In this document: positions 48,127-58,889 of the stretch, piece by piece | How the letters are laid out: every line of letters starts with the position of its first letter | Numbering within the stretch: position 1 is the stretch's first letter | NCBI RefSeq assembly: GCF_004339545.1 | Contig: NZ_SMGD01000016.1 | Coordinates: 148,046 to 212,045, forward strand | Direction of reading: 5' to 3' | DNA from: Celerinatantimonas diazotrophica | GTDB taxonomy: Bacteria > Pseudomonadota > Gammaproteobacteria > Enterobacterales > Celerinatantimonadaceae | DNA: 64,000 nt | Made by a program: the position numbers and the translations under genes | The notes under the pieces: generated by a model | The model's database searches: none | What the model was told of the DNA's origin: nothing | What the model saw: only the letters and a program-made list of their open reading frames with translations

Positions 48127-49089
48127 ATGAAATTGATCCGAGGCATAAACAATATTCGAGCTGAACATGCGGGTAGCGTGTTAACTATTGGTAATTTCGA
48201 CGGTGTCCACCGTGGTCATCAGCAGGTAATTACGCAATTATTGGATAAAGCTCGAGTCGCAGGTAAAAAAGCAACTGTCATGCTTTTTGAGCCGCAGCCT
48301 ATGGAATTTTTTGCACCGGACCGGGCTCCGGAAAGGATCAGTTCGTTTCGAGATAAGTATTGTCAGCTTGCGGCACTTGGTGTTGATCAGCTGCTTGTGG
48401 TGCGTTTTTGTCAGCAGTTTTCTTCCTACAGCGCGGAACAATTCATCGAACACTTGTTGGTGAACAAATTAGCGGTGAGCCACTTGGTGATCGGTGATGA
48501 TTTTCGCTTTGGTCAGGCCCGGCGAGGGGATTACGACATGCTCTGCAACGCTGGTGAAAAGTATGGGTTTTCAGTCCAAAATACCCAGTCGTTTTGTCAA
48601 AAAGGGCTGCGTGTGAGTAGTACGGGGATTCGTCAGGCATTGCACGATGGCGATTTTGACCGGGTCAGCCAATGGATGGGCCGTCGTTATCAAATTAGTG
48701 CCAAAGTCAGTTATGGGCAGCAGTTGGGCCGAACATTGGGGTTTCCAACTGCCAATTTACGATTGCCTAGAGGCTCAAGCCCGTTGCGCGGTGTGTATGC
48801 TGTGCTGGTGCGTCGAGTCGGCGAGAAAGATGTGGTTTGGCCCGCGATTGCAAACCTTGGCAAGCGACCGACAGCAAATGGCCGGGAGCTGCTTTTAGAA
48901 GTACATATTCTCAATCAAAAGCTGTCGTTATATGGGCAGCGCTTAGTGGTTGAACCACTTTGGAAATTAAGAGACGAAATAAAATTTGATTCGTTGGATT
49001 CGCTAAAAACACAAGTTAATGCGGATATCCGACGGGCAAGAATTTGGTTTAATAACCAAGATTATCTAACTGGAACTGTGGATCGATGA
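48127..49089 (+). CDS. ribF: bifunctional riboflavin kinase/FAD synthetase
   Basis: Converts riboflavin to FMN, then FAD. 320 residues: the N-terminal FAD synthetase domain has [16 protein letters not shown] (the HxGH-like site), [15 protein letters not shown] and SSTGIRQAL; the C-terminal riboflavin kinase (about 185-310) has [11 protein letters not shown] and GVYAVLV. Start ATG 48127, with a TTG one codon earlier in frame. The stop overlaps ileS (ATGA), and the order murJ-ribF-ileS-lspA-fkpB-ispH is well conserved. Confidence 0.96.
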   Translation: MKLIRGINNIRAEHAGSVLTIGNFDGVHRGHQQVITQLLDKARVAGKKATVMLFEPQPMEFFAPDRAPERISSFRDKYCQLAALGVDQLLVVRFCQQFSSYSAEQFIEHLLVNKLAVSHLVIGDDFRFGQARRGDYDMLCNAGEKYGFSVQNTQSFCQKGLRVSSTGIRQALHDGDFDRVSQWMGRRYQISAKVSYGQQLGRTLGFPTANLRLPRGSSPLRGVYAVLVRRVGEKDVVWPAIANLGKRPTANGRELLLEVHILNQKLSLYGQRLVVEPLWKLRDEIKFDSLDSLKTQVNADIRRARIWFNNQDYLTGTVDR

Positions 49090-51902
49090 GCGATTATAAA
49101 GATACGTTAAATTTGCCAAGCACTGATTTTCCGATGCGAGGCAATCTGGCAAACCGTGAGCCAGCCATGCTGCAACGTTGGCAGGAAAAAGGGTTATATC
49201 AGGCTATTCGGGCCGCCAAAAAAGGGAAAAAATCATTTATTTTGCATGATGGTCCTCCCTATGCGAACGGCAACCTTCACCTAGGGCATGCGGTTAACAA
49301 AATCTTAAAAGACTTCATTGTCAAATCGAAAACGCTCTCTGATTATGATGCCCCTTATATTCCCGGTTGGGATTGCCATGGATTGCCGATTGAGCTTCAG
49401 GTTGAGAAAAAGGTGGGTAAACCTGGCCGCAAAGTGAGCGCCGCTGAGTTTCGTGAAAAATGTCGTGAGTATGCCGCTAAACAAATTGATGGCCAGCGCA
49501 AGGACTTTATTCGGATGGGAGTGGTCGGTGATTGGCAAAATCCTTATCGAACCATGGATTTTAAGACCGAAGCAAACACCATTCGCGCATTGGCTAAAAT
49601 TGTGGATAACGGTCACTTGTTACGTGGCTCTAAACCGGTGCATTGGTGCTTAGATTGCGGTTCAGCATTGGCTGAAGCTGAAGTTGAATATGAAGACCGT
49701 GAAAGTTTTGCTATCGATGTGCGTTTCCCCGCGGCAAATCCGGCTGAGTTAACGGGCAAATTCGGCACAACTGTAGGAGAAGGTCCAATCTCTGTTGTGA
49801 TCTGGACTACGACGCCTTGGACTCTAGCCGCTAACTGTGCGGTTTCAGTCAATGCTCAGTTAAGTTATGTATTGGTTGAATTGAGTGGTCCTGAAGGGAT
49901 TGAACGAATAGTTTGCGCTGAAGATTTACTTGAGCCAATGATGCAACGAGTCGGTATTGAAGCCTACAAAGTGTTAGGTTCATGCATGGGGCAAGCGCTT
50001 GAGTTGCTGCAATTAGAGCATCCATTTAACGATTATCAAGTGCCTATTATCTTAGGCGACCATGTAACGACTGAATCGGGGACTGGTTGTGTGCATACTG
50101 CTCCAGCACATGGTCAGGATGACTACATTGTTTGTCAGCAATACAATGTGGAATCCCGAGATATTGTAGGTCCTACCGGCGTTTATTTGCCTGGGACCCC
50201 GTATTTTGAAGGGATGCATATTTTCAAAGCGAATGATGCCATTTTCGATTTGCTGCGCGAGAAGAAGAATTTATTCTACTTAGCTAAAATTGTGCACAGC
50301 TACCCACATTGCTGGCGCCATAAAACTCCGATTATCTTCCGTGCGACGCCGCAATGGTTTATCGGTATGGATAAAGCTGGATTGCGTGACCAAGCCTTAA
50401 GTGAAATTGAAAAAACTCGCTGGATCCCTGCTTGGGGACAAAATCGAATTGAATCGATGGTGGCTAATCGTCCAGACTGGTGTATCTCTCGTCAGCGTAC
50501 TTGGGGAACGCCTATTACTTTGTTCGTTCACAAAGACACGAACGAACTCCATCCTCGCAGCGTTGAGTTGATGGAAGAAGTGGCTAAGCGTGTTGAAGAA
50601 ACCGGTATTCAAGCATGGTTTGATTTAAGTGAAGAAGATTTGCTCGGTAACGAAGCCAAAGACTATCGCAAAGTTCAAGATACTCTGGATGTTTGGTTTG
50701 ATTCCGGTTCAACGCATTTTAGTGTTGCCAGTGAACGGGAAGAATTGGCCGGTCATGATATCGACATGTATTTGGAAGGCTCTGACCAGCATCGTGGTTG
50801 GTTCCAGTCTTCATTGATGATTTCGACTGCGATCAATGGCCATGCACCCTATAAGCAGGTGCTCACTCATGGGTTTACTGTGGATGGTGAAGGGAAGAAA
50901 TTCTCGAAGTCACTGGGCAACGGGATTGCACCACAGGATATTTGGAACAAGTTAGGTGCTGATATTCTGCGGTTGTGGATTGCTTCAACTAACTATACGG
51001 CAGAAATGACGGTTTCTGATGAAATCATCAAACATGCCGCCGATGCGTATCGTCGTATCCGTAATACTTCGCGGTTTTTATTGGCTAACTTAAGTGGTTT
51101 TGAACCCACTGCCGATATGGTTGCTACCGATGATATGGTGGCGCTGGACCGCTGGATGGTACAACGTGCACTGGCAACTCAGCAGACCATTATTGAAGCC
51201 TATGAAAACTATCAATTTCATGTGGTTTACCAGACACTGATGCATTTCTGCTCAATTGAGCTAGGTAGTTTTTATCTGGATATTATTAAAGACCGCCAGT
51301 ATACCGCTAAGACCGATGGTCATGCTCGTCGTTCCTGTCAGAGTGCCTTGTTCCACATTGCTGAAGCGTTGACGCGTTGGATTGCCCCTATCTTGAGCTT
51401 TACCGCCGATGAAATTTGGCAGGCTTTGCCGGGTGAGCGTGATGAGTTTGTCTTCACTGGAACTTGGTATGAAGGCTTTGGCTGTCAAACAGATAGTCAG
51501 GCAGACAGCTACTGGCAGGAGCTTCAAAAGGCTCGTGATGAAGTGAATAAAGTTCTCGAGCAAGCCCGTAATGAAAAACAAATTGGTGGGCAGCTTGAAG
51601 CCAAAGTCACTTTATTTGCATCAGGTAAACTCAAAGCGGATCTGGAACGTTTAGGGAATGAGTTACGCTTTGTTCTGTTAACCAGTGATGCGTCGGTGGT
51701 TGATTTGGCGCAGGCCCCAGATAATGCGCAAGATACTGAACTTGATACACTTAAAGTGTTAGTAGAAAAAGCACCGGGTGAAAAATGTGAGCGCTGCTGG
51801 CAGCATCGTACGGATGTAGGCGCTGATCCTGAACATCCGAGTTTGTGCGGCCGTTGTGTCACTAACGTAGCAGGCGCTGGTGAACAGCGCGAATTTGCTT
51901 AA
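49086..51902 (+). CDS. ileS: isoleucyl-tRNA synthetase
   Basis: Class I synthetase that charges tRNA-Ile, with a CP1 editing domain against valine. 938 residues. The HIGH motif is HLGH (65-68 in [10 protein letters not shown]); the KMSKS motif reads KFSKS near 602-606; editing-domain [13 protein letters not shown] and a C-terminal zinc knuckle C-x2-C … C-x2-C (CERCWQH, CGRCVTN) are present. The Phe in KFSKS is a substitution from the common Met, still compatible with function. Coupled to ribF by overlap; lspA starts on the base after its stop. Confidence 0.97.
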   Translation: MSDYKDTLNLPSTDFPMRGNLANREPAMLQRWQEKGLYQAIRAAKKGKKSFILHDGPPYANGNLHLGHAVNKILKDFIVKSKTLSDYDAPYIPGWDCHGLPIELQVEKKVGKPGRKVSAAEFREKCREYAAKQIDGQRKDFIRMGVVGDWQNPYRTMDFKTEANTIRALAKIVDNGHLLRGSKPVHWCLDCGSALAEAEVEYEDRESFAIDVRFPAANPAELTGKFGTTVGEGPISVVIWTTTPWTLAANCAVSVNAQLSYVLVELSGPEGIERIVCAEDLLEPMMQRVGIEAYKVLGSCMGQALELLQLEHPFNDYQVPIILGDHVTTESGTGCVHTAPAHGQDDYIVCQQYNVESRDIVGPTGVYLPGTPYFEGMHIFKANDAIFDLLREKKNLFYLAKIVHSYPHCWRHKTPIIFRATPQWFIGMDKAGLRDQALSEIEKTRWIPAWGQNRIESMVANRPDWCISRQRTWGTPITLFVHKDTNELHPRSVELMEEVAKRVEETGIQAWFDLSEEDLLGNEAKDYRKVQDTLDVWFDSGSTHFSVASEREELAGHDIDMYLEGSDQHRGWFQSSLMISTAINGHAPYKQVLTHGFTVDGEGKKFSKSLGNGIAPQDIWNKLGADILRLWIASTNYTAEMTVSDEIIKHAADAYRRIRNTSRFLLANLSGFEPTADMVATDDMVALDRWMVQRALATQQTIIEAYENYQFHVVYQTLMHFCSIELGSFYLDIIKDRQYTAKTDGHARRSCQSALFHIAEALTRWIAPILSFTADEIWQALPGERDEFVFTGTWYEGFGCQTDSQADSYWQELQKARDEVNKVLEQARNEKQIGGQLEAKVTLFASGKLKADLERLGNELRFVLLTSDASVVDLAQAPDNAQDTELDTLKVLVEKAPGEKCERCWQHRTDVGADPEHPSLCGRCVTNVAGAGEQREFA

Positions 51903-52400
51903 ATGGCCCGCGTCAATGCATTGCGCTGGCTATGGCTCAGCGCTGTGATGTTGCTGATCGATCAGATCAGCAAACATATCGTGGCCAGTTCTATGGCTTT
52001 GTTTCAGTCTGAGACTGTGACGAGTTTTTTTAATCTGGTCTATGTGCATAATTATGGAGCTGCGTTTAGTTTTCTTGATTCTCAGGGCGGAATGCAGCGC
52101 TGGTTTTTTAGTGCCCTGGCGGTGGTGGTCTGTTTGGTCCTAGTTTGGTGCTTGAAACGGATGAGAGAACCTCAGCCGCTGAGTGCCGCTGGATATGCAT
52201 TAGTCATTAGTGGGGCATTGGGAAATGTCATAGATCGCTTGCTGTATGGTTATGTGATTGATTTTCTTGATTTTCATTATGGTAGTTACCATTGGCCTGC
52301 ATTTAATGTCGCCGACAGTTGTATCTGTATTGGGGCGGTGTTACTGATCCTCGACAGCTTTATTCACCCTAGCAAACGCCCCAGTAAGGAATCGTCATGA
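51903..52400 (+). CDS. lspA: lipoprotein signal peptidase
   Basis: Aspartyl protease of the inner membrane that cleaves signal peptides from diacylglyceryl-prolipoproteins after Lgt. 165 residues, four helices; the catalytic pair is Asp120 (YVIDFLDF) and Asp138 (FNVADSCI), and YNYGAAFSF-like HNYGAAFSFL plus GALGNVIDRL are signatures. Directly abuts ileS and overlaps fkpB by four bases. Confidence 0.96.
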   Translation: MARVNALRWLWLSAVMLLIDQISKHIVASSMALFQSETVTSFFNLVYVHNYGAAFSFLDSQGGMQRWFFSALAVVVCLVLVWCLKRMREPQPLSAAGYALVISGALGNVIDRLLYGYVIDFLDFHYGSYHWPAFNVADSCICIGAVLLILDSFIHPSKRPSKESS

Positions 52401-52837
52401 TTGAGAAAGGCTCGAAGGTATGTCTGCATTTTGTGCTGGTAAAAACAGACGGGCAGGTCGTTGAATCGACCTATGAGCGAGGGAATCCTGTTGATATCAC
52501 GATTGGTGATGGTCATCTTCCAGAAAATTTTGAGAGTCATTTATTCGGCCTTAATGCCGGGGATAAACAGCAGTGGGAACTGAGCCCTGAGCAGGCATTT
52601 GGAAAGCACTCAAACGAACGGTTAAGTTATTTCACTCGAGACCAATTTCCATCTGATGAAACGCTGCAAACCGGTATGGTGATGGGATTTTCACAGCCAA
52701 ACGGGGCTGAGTTGCCAGGAATTATTCAGGCCATTGAAGGTGATAGTGTGACTGTCGATTTCAATCATCCTTTAGCAGGAGAGCCAATTATTTTTGCGGT
52801 TGAAATCATCTCTTGTGATGCACCTGTGCGGAGGTAA
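52397..52837 (+). CDS. fkpB: FKBP-type peptidyl-prolyl isomerase FkpB (SlpA)
   Basis: Cytosolic SlyD-like prolyl isomerase/chaperone, 146 residues. FKBP core with [18 protein letters not shown] at the start, [20 protein letters not shown] and SPEQAFGKH flanking the inserted flap domain, and [14 protein letters not shown]. It lacks SlyD's His/Cys-rich metal tail, which favours FkpB. ATGA overlap with lspA. Confidence 0.94.
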   Translation: MIEKGSKVCLHFVLVKTDGQVVESTYERGNPVDITIGDGHLPENFESHLFGLNAGDKQQWELSPEQAFGKHSNERLSYFTRDQFPSDETLQTGMVMGFSQPNGAELPGIIQAIEGDSVTVDFNHPLAGEPIIFAVEIISCDAPVRR

Positions 52838-52839
52838 AA

Positions 52840-53775
52840 GTGGAGATAATTTTAGCAAACCCACGTGGTTTTTGTGCTGGGGTTGATAGAGCTATTTCTA
52901 TCGTCGAGCGTGCTCTAGAATTATTTGAAGCCCCCATTTATGTGCGCCATGAGGTGGTTCATAATCGCTTTGTAGTCGATGGGCTGCGTCAGCGCGGGGC
53001 GATTTTCGTTGATGAGCTCGATGAAGTACCAGAAAATGCTATTTGTATTTTTAGTGCGCACGGTGTTGCGCAGGCAGTCCGTCGAGAAGCCAAAGCACGG
53101 CAACTGAAAATTTTTGATGCCACCTGTCCTTTGGTGACGAAAGTTCATATGGAAGTGACGCGAGCGAGTCGGCGCGGCACCGAGTGTATCCTAATTGGTC
53201 ATCATGGCCATCCTGAAGTCAATGGCACGATGGGGCAGTATGATAACCCTGAAGGCGGGATTTATCTGGTTGAGACGGTTGATGATGTTGCTCAATTGGT
53301 GATTAAAAACCCTGATAACCTATTTTACTGCACGCAAACGACGCTATCTGTGGATGATACTGCTGATGTGATTGATGCGCTGCGGCAACGCTTTGTTAAT
53401 ATTCAGGGACCGCGTAAGAATGATATTTGCTATGCCACGCAAAATCGTCAGGATGCGGTCTCAAATTTGGCTAGAAATGCGGATGTGGTGCTGGTTGTTG
53501 GTTCAGCAAATTCCTCTAATTCAAATCGCTTACGTGAAAAAGCAGCCCGTTTAGGAACGCCTGCGTATTTGATTGATAGCTCCGAAGATATTGATGCCCA
53601 ATGGTTTAACCAAGACAGTAAAATTGGCGTTACCGCAGGTGCTTCGGCGCCCGAAGTTTTGGTAGAAGATGTGATTAGCCGTTTACAGGAACTGGGCGCA
53701 ACTACTGTGAACGAAGCGGTGGGGCGAGAAGAAAGTATTGTCTTTGAAGTGCCAAGCGAGTTGCGAATCATTTAA
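52840..53775 (+). CDS. ispH: 4-hydroxy-3-methylbut-2-enyl diphosphate reductase
   Basis: [4Fe-4S] enzyme at the last step of the MEP isoprenoid pathway, producing IPP and DMAPP. 311 residues; the three cluster cysteines are in [19 protein letters not shown] and DDICYAT-like [11 protein letters not shown]; the active-site EVVHN and TQTTLS are present. Start GTG 52840 with GGAGG five bases upstream. Ends the ribF-ispH run, with a terminator. Confidence 0.96.
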   Translation: MEIILANPRGFCAGVDRAISIVERALELFEAPIYVRHEVVHNRFVVDGLRQRGAIFVDELDEVPENAICIFSAHGVAQAVRREAKARQLKIFDATCPLVTKVHMEVTRASRRGTECILIGHHGHPEVNGTMGQYDNPEGGIYLVETVDDVAQLVIKNPDNLFYCTQTTLSVDDTADVIDALRQRFVNIQGPRKNDICYATQNRQDAVSNLARNADVVLVVGSANSSNSNRLREKAARLGTPAYLIDSSEDIDAQWFNQDSKIGVTAGASAPEVLVEDVISRLQELGATTVNEAVGREESIVFEVPSELRII

Positions 53776-53800
53776 GTGGTTCTGCCTAAGAGATAAAACC

Positions 53801-53823
53801 AACCTCCTCCGGGAGGTTTTTTT
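53801..53823 (+). terminator. intrinsic terminator after ispH
   Basis: AACCTCC 53801-53807, four-base loop, GGAGGTT 53812-53818, T run to 53823. Confidence 0.9.
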
Positions 53824-53889
53824 ATGCCTATGCCAAGAGTATTTTTGACATTAATGATAAAAATATTAATAATTAATAGTCATTTTAAT

Positions 53890-54330
53890 ATGAACATTGT
53901 TGTGAGAAATCTTGGGTTTAGTCTGGTTGAGGTTTTGATTGCGGGCATGTTGTTAGCGGTAGTGATGACTGCTCAAGTTCAGTGTGTGCAAGCGATGTTA
54001 GTGAGCCAACGCAGCGATGAACAACTACAAGATATTGAGGCGATAAATCAATCAATTTTAGCGTTGGCCATTGCCCAACATGCTCACTGGCGGGAGAGAG
54101 GGGCTTGGCATTGGTATTATAATTTGGATAAAAGAGTCATTCATGACTCGCGTTTTGCCAGTTTAGTAGAAGTGATTCAAGAACAAAAACTGGCTGTGAA
54201 TGATTTTTCGGTTACCTTGAATGTCAACTCATCCGGCTTGGCTCACTGGACCATTCGCTGGCAAAGTAATATATGTCTAAGTCGCTGTGTGTCCCGAAGT
54301 CTATCCCGCCAATTACAGTTGATGCCATGA
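53890..54330 (+). CDS. pilV: type IV pilus minor pilin, PilV-like
   Basis: Prepilin-like protein of 146 residues. A short leader, MNIVVRNLG, ends at the PilD cleavage site, then FSLVEVLIAGMLLAVVM gives the hydrophobic helix with Glu at position 5. The remainder is poorly conserved, as usual for PilV. Longer in-frame starts from 53824 overlap the ispH terminator and would give an atypically long leader. ATG 53890 has no clear ribosome site. Overlaps pilW by four bases. Confidence 0.8.
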   Translation: MNIVVRNLGFSLVEVLIAGMLLAVVMTAQVQCVQAMLVSQRSDEQLQDIEAINQSILALAIAQHAHWRERGAWHWYYNLDKRVIHDSRFASLVEVIQEQKLAVNDFSVTLNVNSSGLAHWTIRWQSNICLSRCVSRSLSRQLQLMP

Positions 54331-55214
54331 AACAGATGCAATCGCGAGGATATTCCTTAGTCGAGGTTATGATTGCCTTGAGTTTGGCTCTGCTGATTTT
54401 AGCCGGTGGGTACCACTGGTATCTGAATTTGCTGGTGCAGCAACAACGAATTGTGCAATACGCTAATATTCGCCTGCGTGGAGAGGCTGCGGTGAATCTT
54501 ATTGCTTATTCCATTACTAATACTGGCTCCTGGGCAGGACTGAATGACCTATTTAATGAGAAGACGCTTGTCGGGCTTAATCAAGATTTGTGTCAACTTG
54601 CACAATTACCCGTTATATCCGATGAGGATGGTTTTGCCGCTGTTATAGAAGCCTTTGCTGTTCCTTCAAATACCAGTCAAATGGGTTGTATAGGAACACA
54701 TACTCACCCACTGTTATCTGGCTCGCCTGTGATACAGCTGCGCGAACTGACAGGTCCGGTGACAACCAAACCGGATAAAGGCGTGATTTGGCAAAAGACT
54801 CAAAGTAATGGTGCTGTGAATTATTGGGCTTATCAGAGTGAATGGTTTTTTTTAGTACACGATGGTAAAAAAATCGGCTTGATGCGCCTATATGCAGATG
54901 CGGATGGAGTGAAAGGGGCAACAGGAGGTGTTTTAATTCAAGCGATCACACAGCTTAATATGCAATTTGGATTGTGTTCAGCAAGTGGGGAACTTACCTG
55001 GGTCGCATTATCCCAGATGGATAGGCAGAGCTGGGTAAAAGTGAGAATGATCCATTTAGGATTGCTGGCGCAAGCGTTGAACCCTGATCCGAGTTATCTA
55101 AATACTAACCAGTATACATTGGCAGGTAAGAGAGTTGGCCCATTCAATGACCATTATCGGCGCATCGCATTTAATCAGCTCGTTGCATTATCGCCTGGGG
55201 AAGGGCCGTGTTAA
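54327..55214 (+). CDS. pilW: type IV pilus minor pilin, PilW-like
   Basis: 295 residues: leader MKQMQSRG, then YSLVEVMIALSLALLILAGG with Glu5, followed by a large C-terminal region (GSWAGLNDL, RLYADADGVKGATGG) of PilW size. ATGA overlap with pilV shows operon structure. PilW primes pilus assembly together with PilV, PilX and FimU/FimT in other bacteria. Confidence 0.82.
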   Translation: MKQMQSRGYSLVEVMIALSLALLILAGGYHWYLNLLVQQQRIVQYANIRLRGEAAVNLIAYSITNTGSWAGLNDLFNEKTLVGLNQDLCQLAQLPVISDEDGFAAVIEAFAVPSNTSQMGCIGTHTHPLLSGSPVIQLRELTGPVTTKPDKGVIWQKTQSNGAVNYWAYQSEWFFLVHDGKKIGLMRLYADADGVKGATGGVLIQAITQLNMQFGLCSASGELTWVALSQMDRQSWVKVRMIHLGLLAQALNPDPSYLNTNQYTLAGKRVGPFNDHYRRIAFNQLVALSPGEGPC

Positions 55215-55609
55215 TCCGTGCAAACTCAGGAATTGTGATGGTCAGCATATTGATTTTGTTGATAATGATGACGATTGCGACACTAAATATCATTGAACTC
55301 GGTCGAGAAACAGCGGAGACCGTGACCATGAGTCGAGATAGCAATGTCGCGCGCATGAAGCTAATTAATCAAGGTTCAACTTGGGTTAATCATAATATTG
55401 ACAGTAATGCCCCGGGACAATGGCTATGTCAAGGCGCCTGTTTCAAAAATAGTCACAAACTATGTGGTGTCTATACCACTCATATTATTATTGGGAATCA
55501 TCAGCTTAATATAGGAATGATTAAAGCATTGCCTCCCTCATCAGTTGGGATATGTGCCAAAAGTCAGCTGACTCAGCCTGTAGGTCATGTATTATGGATG
55601 AATCAGTAA
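55208..55609 (+). CDS. pilX: type IV pilus minor pilin, PilX-like
   Basis: 133 residues, GTG start overlapping the pilW stop by seven bases. Leader MLIRANSG, then IVMVSILILLIMMTIATLNIIE; position 5 of the mature protein is Ser, not Glu, as seen in several PilX proteins. Cysteines LCQGAC and KLCGVY may form disulfides. Short for a PilX. The assignment is from position between pilW and pilE. Confidence 0.7.
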   Translation: MLIRANSGIVMVSILILLIMMTIATLNIIELGRETAETVTMSRDSNVARMKLINQGSTWVNHNIDSNAPGQWLCQGACFKNSHKLCGVYTTHIIIGNHQLNIGMIKALPPSSVGICAKSQLTQPVGHVLWMNQ

Positions 55610-56016
55610 AGAGTTCAGGGTGGACCTTAATAGAGCTGATAATTGCTCTGGCTATCAGTGCACTATTGATGGTGATGGCTCTACCTAGTTATCGTAATTG
55701 GCTAGGTGAATATCATCGACAAAAGGCTATTGTGACGTTGTACACCCTTCGCGAGACAATGGAGCAATATTATCTGGACAATGAGCATTGGCCAGATAGT
55801 TTAACCGAAATGTCTTTTAGTGCTAGCAGTGTAGTCGGTTATCAATTTGAATTAACCTTGGATAATGACCATCTACCTTCATTAAATGCGACGCCCTTAT
55901 CACTGCAATTGCAAGATGATCCTCAAGTTGAACAAATTACCATAAAGGTGAATGGACCGTGTAAAGTACTACGTGTAGATGGTTCAGAGACCAGTTGTCA
56001 GGGGGCATTGAGTTGA
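55594..56016 (+). CDS. pilE: type IV pilus minor pilin, PilE-like
   Basis: 140 residues: leader MDESVKSSG, then WTLIELIIALAISALLMVMALPSYRNW, the PilE-type helix with Glu5; Trp instead of Phe/Met at mature position 1. YTLRETMEQYYLDNEHWPDSL is the typical PilE alpha/beta loop segment. Starts inside pilX (16-base overlap). The 3' end overlaps the antisense fimT-like gene by 33 bases. Confidence 0.82.
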   Translation: MDESVKSSGWTLIELIIALAISALLMVMALPSYRNWLGEYHRQKAIVTLYTLRETMEQYYLDNEHWPDSLTEMSFSASSVVGYQFELTLDNDHLPSLNATPLSLQLQDDPQVEQITIKVNGPCKVLRVDGSETSCQGALS

Positions 56017-56523
56017 TTTTAAATGGAAGTTCGCGACAGGGCTGATGATCAGCGCTTGAGCCTGTTGACCTTCGCAAACATAAAGAGTTTGTTGGTAGCC
56101 ATAGGCAAATCCACGGCTATTAATTCGGATCTGATTTCGCGATCCTCGAAGAACCACTGCGTGAGGCAACTCAATTGTTTTTAGTAACTTATCATTCTCA
56201 TTCATCTGCCCGTCGCCGTTGTTATCGATAAAAATATTGATCTGATTTAACCATGAGTGCTGGCAAGTTTGAGTGTCCTTTAAAGAACAGATCTGAACAA
56301 TACTGTGAGTTTGTAGTGCCTGTAGTTTAGCCCAACCCAAACTGTTGATTAATGACTGAGCCGCTTGTTGGCGTTGCTGGGATTGAATAAACTGACTGTT
56401 TGATGACAACGAAAATCGGGCAAACAGAGCTACCAGAGAGGTTGCTATCAGCATTTCGGTTAATGAGAGCCCGGATATTTTTATTGGTTTGGCAATATGT
56501 TGTTTGTGATGGGTGCAGTACAT
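55984..56523 (-). CDS. fimT: FimT/FimU-like minor pseudopilin
   Basis: GspH/FimT-domain prepilin of about 179 residues on the opposite strand. Leader to KISG, then LSLTEMLIATSLVALFARFS with Glu5; NIFIDNNGDGQMNENDKLLKTIELP matches the FimT beta segment with the acidic calcium-like loop, and GSRNQIRINSRGFAYG follows. Start at ATG 56523 (18-residue leader) lacks a clear ribosome site, so it could lie elsewhere. Usually fimT/fimU heads the pilV-pilE operon in the same direction; here it is inverted. Confidence 0.75.
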   Translation of the reverse strand: MYCTHHKQHIAKPIKISGLSLTEMLIATSLVALFARFSLSSNSQFIQSQQRQQAAQSLINSLGWAKLQALQTHSIVQICSLKDTQTCQHSWLNQINIFIDNNGDGQMNENDKLLKTIELPHAVVLRGSRNQIRINSRGFAYGYQQTLYVCEGQQAQALIISPVANFHLKSTQCPLTTGL

Positions 56524-56638
56524 AGCATATAGTATAAACGACTGGGTGTAATTTATATTGTTAATTATATTAATAAAAATCAATAGCTGTTTATTGCATA
56601 CAGCTGCTTTTATTGACATCGAGATGTTAGACAAGTGA

Positions 56639-56986
<348 letters not shown>

Positions 56987-56992
56987 TATAGT

Positions 56993-57021
56993 GGCGATGG
57001 TTCGAGCGCAGAACCATCGCC
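56993..57021. terminator. hairpin between convergent glnB and bamD
   Basis: GGCGATGGTTC 56993-57003 and GAACCATCGCC 57011-57021, a perfect 11-bp stem with a seven-base loop. U tract weak on both sides. Confidence 0.65.
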
Positions 57022-57033
57022 GCCCGTAGGTCT

Positions 57034-57774
57034 TTAAGAAGCGGGTTGGGCATCCAATACTGTTTGGCTACGTTGAGCCAGTTGCGGTAAGCCTAACTTT
57101 TTATATCCTTGCACCATCACTTTGAGCGCTGCTTTGGTCTGAGAACTCTTAGGGTAGGTGGTTAAAATATTCTTAGCCCGGTTAATTGCCGCTAAATAAG
57201 CTTCTCGCTTCATATAATAGTGAGCAATATCAATCTCGTGGCGAGCTAACTTATCTTCTAATGCGATCATTCGTTTTCGAGCATCGGCTGCATATTTGCT
57301 GTTTGGATAGTGCTCGAGGATAATTTTAAAATCTTTAAATGCCGCTTCTGAATAACTAGGGTCACGGCTGGCACGATCTATCCCTAAGAGCGACTGCATA
57401 AAATTATAGTCGGCCGCTATATTGGTCAGACCTCGCATATAATAAACATAATCAAGCGACTTGCTGGTTGGATTATTGCGAATGAATTGGTCAATATTAG
57501 CCAAAGCTTTTTCAGTCTCGTCGCGCTTGTAATAGATGTAAATCAGTTTGAGTTGGACTTGTGTTGCATAAGGACCAAAAGGATAACGGTTATCCAGAGC
57601 CTCAAAATATTGTTCTGCTCGTTGGTAATCGCTGACAGATAAAGCTTCTTGGGCATCTTTATAGAGTTGAGCGGCCGGTTTATCTGGGACGGCAGGTTTA
57701 TCATGAGTACTAGAACAGCCAGTTAATAGCGCTACGCAAAGCGAAAAGCTGGCAAAAATATGACTATAACGCAT
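57034..57774 (-). CDS. bamD: outer-membrane assembly lipoprotein BamD
   Basis: Essential lipoprotein of the BAM complex that scaffolds beta-barrel insertion. 246 residues: lipobox LLTGC with Cys20, then five TPR-like repeats (YKDAQEALSVSDYQRAEQYFEALDNRYPFGPYATQ in the first two, LDYVYYMRGLTN, HYPNSKYAADARKRM, YAKREAY-like YYMKREAYLAAINRAKNIL). Divergent from rluD as in E. coli. Confidence 0.95.
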   Translation of the reverse strand: MRYSHIFASFSLCVALLTGCSSTHDKPAVPDKPAAQLYKDAQEALSVSDYQRAEQYFEALDNRYPFGPYATQVQLKLIYIYYKRDETEKALANIDQFIRNNPTSKSLDYVYYMRGLTNIAADYNFMQSLLGIDRASRDPSYSEAAFKDFKIILEHYPNSKYAADARKRMIALEDKLARHEIDIAHYYMKREAYLAAINRAKNILTTYPKSSQTKAALKVMVQGYKKLGLPQLAQRSQTVLDAQPAS

Positions 57775-57900
57775 AAGCAGAATGGGAGTTTCCTAAATAA
57801 CAATGTACATAAAAATTAAAGTATCCTTTATGCTTTTCCAAAAGAAAAGCTAAAATACCCAACTTTGCTAAATTAGCTATTTAAATCACAAGTGGTTGCT

Positions 57901-58872
57901 ATGAGTCAACAGATAGAATTACAGGCCAACGTTACTGAAGAGCATGCCGGAATGCGCCTTGATCAGGTGCTTTCGGAGCTTTTTAGCGATTATTCTCGTT
58001 CACGTCTTAAAGAGTGGATTATTCAAGGGCAGGTCTATATCGATGGCCGAGTGGCAGATAAACCACGTGAAAAATTGCAGGGCTGTGAAACGCTCACTCT
58101 GAATGCAATTATTGAAGATGTCATTGATTGGCAACCTGAACCCGTTGAGCTGGATATTGTCTATGAAGACGATGATATTTTGGTGATCAACAAGGCGGCC
58201 GGTTTGGTCGTGCATCCTGGTGCTGGTAATCACTCTGGCACTATTCTTAATGGGCTTTTATATCATTACCCGCAAAGTCGTACTTTGGCCAGAGCTGGGA
58301 TTGTGCATCGATTAGATAAAGATACGACTGGCTTGATGGTCGTGGCGAAATCAGTTGCCGCTCAGACTCATTTAGTTGATGCATTGCAAAAGCGGGAAAT
58401 TACCCGTGAATATGAAGCGATTGCCATTGGCTCTATGACCGCGGGTGGATTGGTCGATGAGCCTATTGGGCGGCATAAAACCAAACGCACCCAAATGGCG
58501 GTTGATCCTTTTGGGCGGCCAGCGGTGACACATTATCGCGTTGCTGAGAAATTCCGTCAGCATACTCGATTACGGTTGCGTCTTGAAACCGGACGGACCC
58601 ACCAGATCCGCGTACATATGGCTCATATTGGTCATCCTCTGGTTGGCGATCCCGTTTATGCGGGGCGGTTACGTTTGCCTAAAGGGGCCAGTGATGAACT
58701 CGTGCAAGTTCTGCGTGGTTTTCAGCGCCAAGCTCTGCATGCGGCAATGTTGCGGCTAGCTCATCCGATTAGTGGTGAAATGATGCAGTGGCAAGCTGAG
58801 GTTCCCAGTGATATGGTGAAAGTTGCTGATGCATTGCGTCGAGACAGTGAGGCGCACGACTGGCAAATATAA
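57901..58872 (+). CDS. rluD: 23S rRNA pseudouridine synthase RluD
   Basis: Makes pseudouridines 1911, 1915 and 1917 in 23S helix 69. 323 residues: S4 RNA-binding domain (about 15-80, MRLDQVLSELFSDYSRSRLKEWI in part), catalytic HRLDKDTTGLMVVAK with the nucleophilic Asp, and RLETGRTHQIRVHMAHIGHP. ATG 57901 follows an in-frame GTG three codons earlier. Starts the rluD-pgeF run next to bamD. Confidence 0.95.
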   Translation: MSQQIELQANVTEEHAGMRLDQVLSELFSDYSRSRLKEWIIQGQVYIDGRVADKPREKLQGCETLTLNAIIEDVIDWQPEPVELDIVYEDDDILVINKAAGLVVHPGAGNHSGTILNGLLYHYPQSRTLARAGIVHRLDKDTTGLMVVAKSVAAQTHLVDALQKREITREYEAIAIGSMTAGGLVDEPIGRHKTKRTQMAVDPFGRPAVTHYRVAEKFRQHTRLRLRLETGRTHQIRVHMAHIGHPLVGDPVYAGRLRLPKGASDELVQVLRGFQRQALHAAMLRLAHPISGEMMQWQAEVPSDMVKVADALRRDSEAHDWQI

Positions 58873-58889
58873 GTATTAAGGGGTAAATC

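Noticed and set aside
56065..56085. Second copy of the MITE terminal repeat (CTGTTGACCTTC)
   Set aside because: Short chance match inside the fimT-like coding sequence; no partner repeat or flanking duplication.
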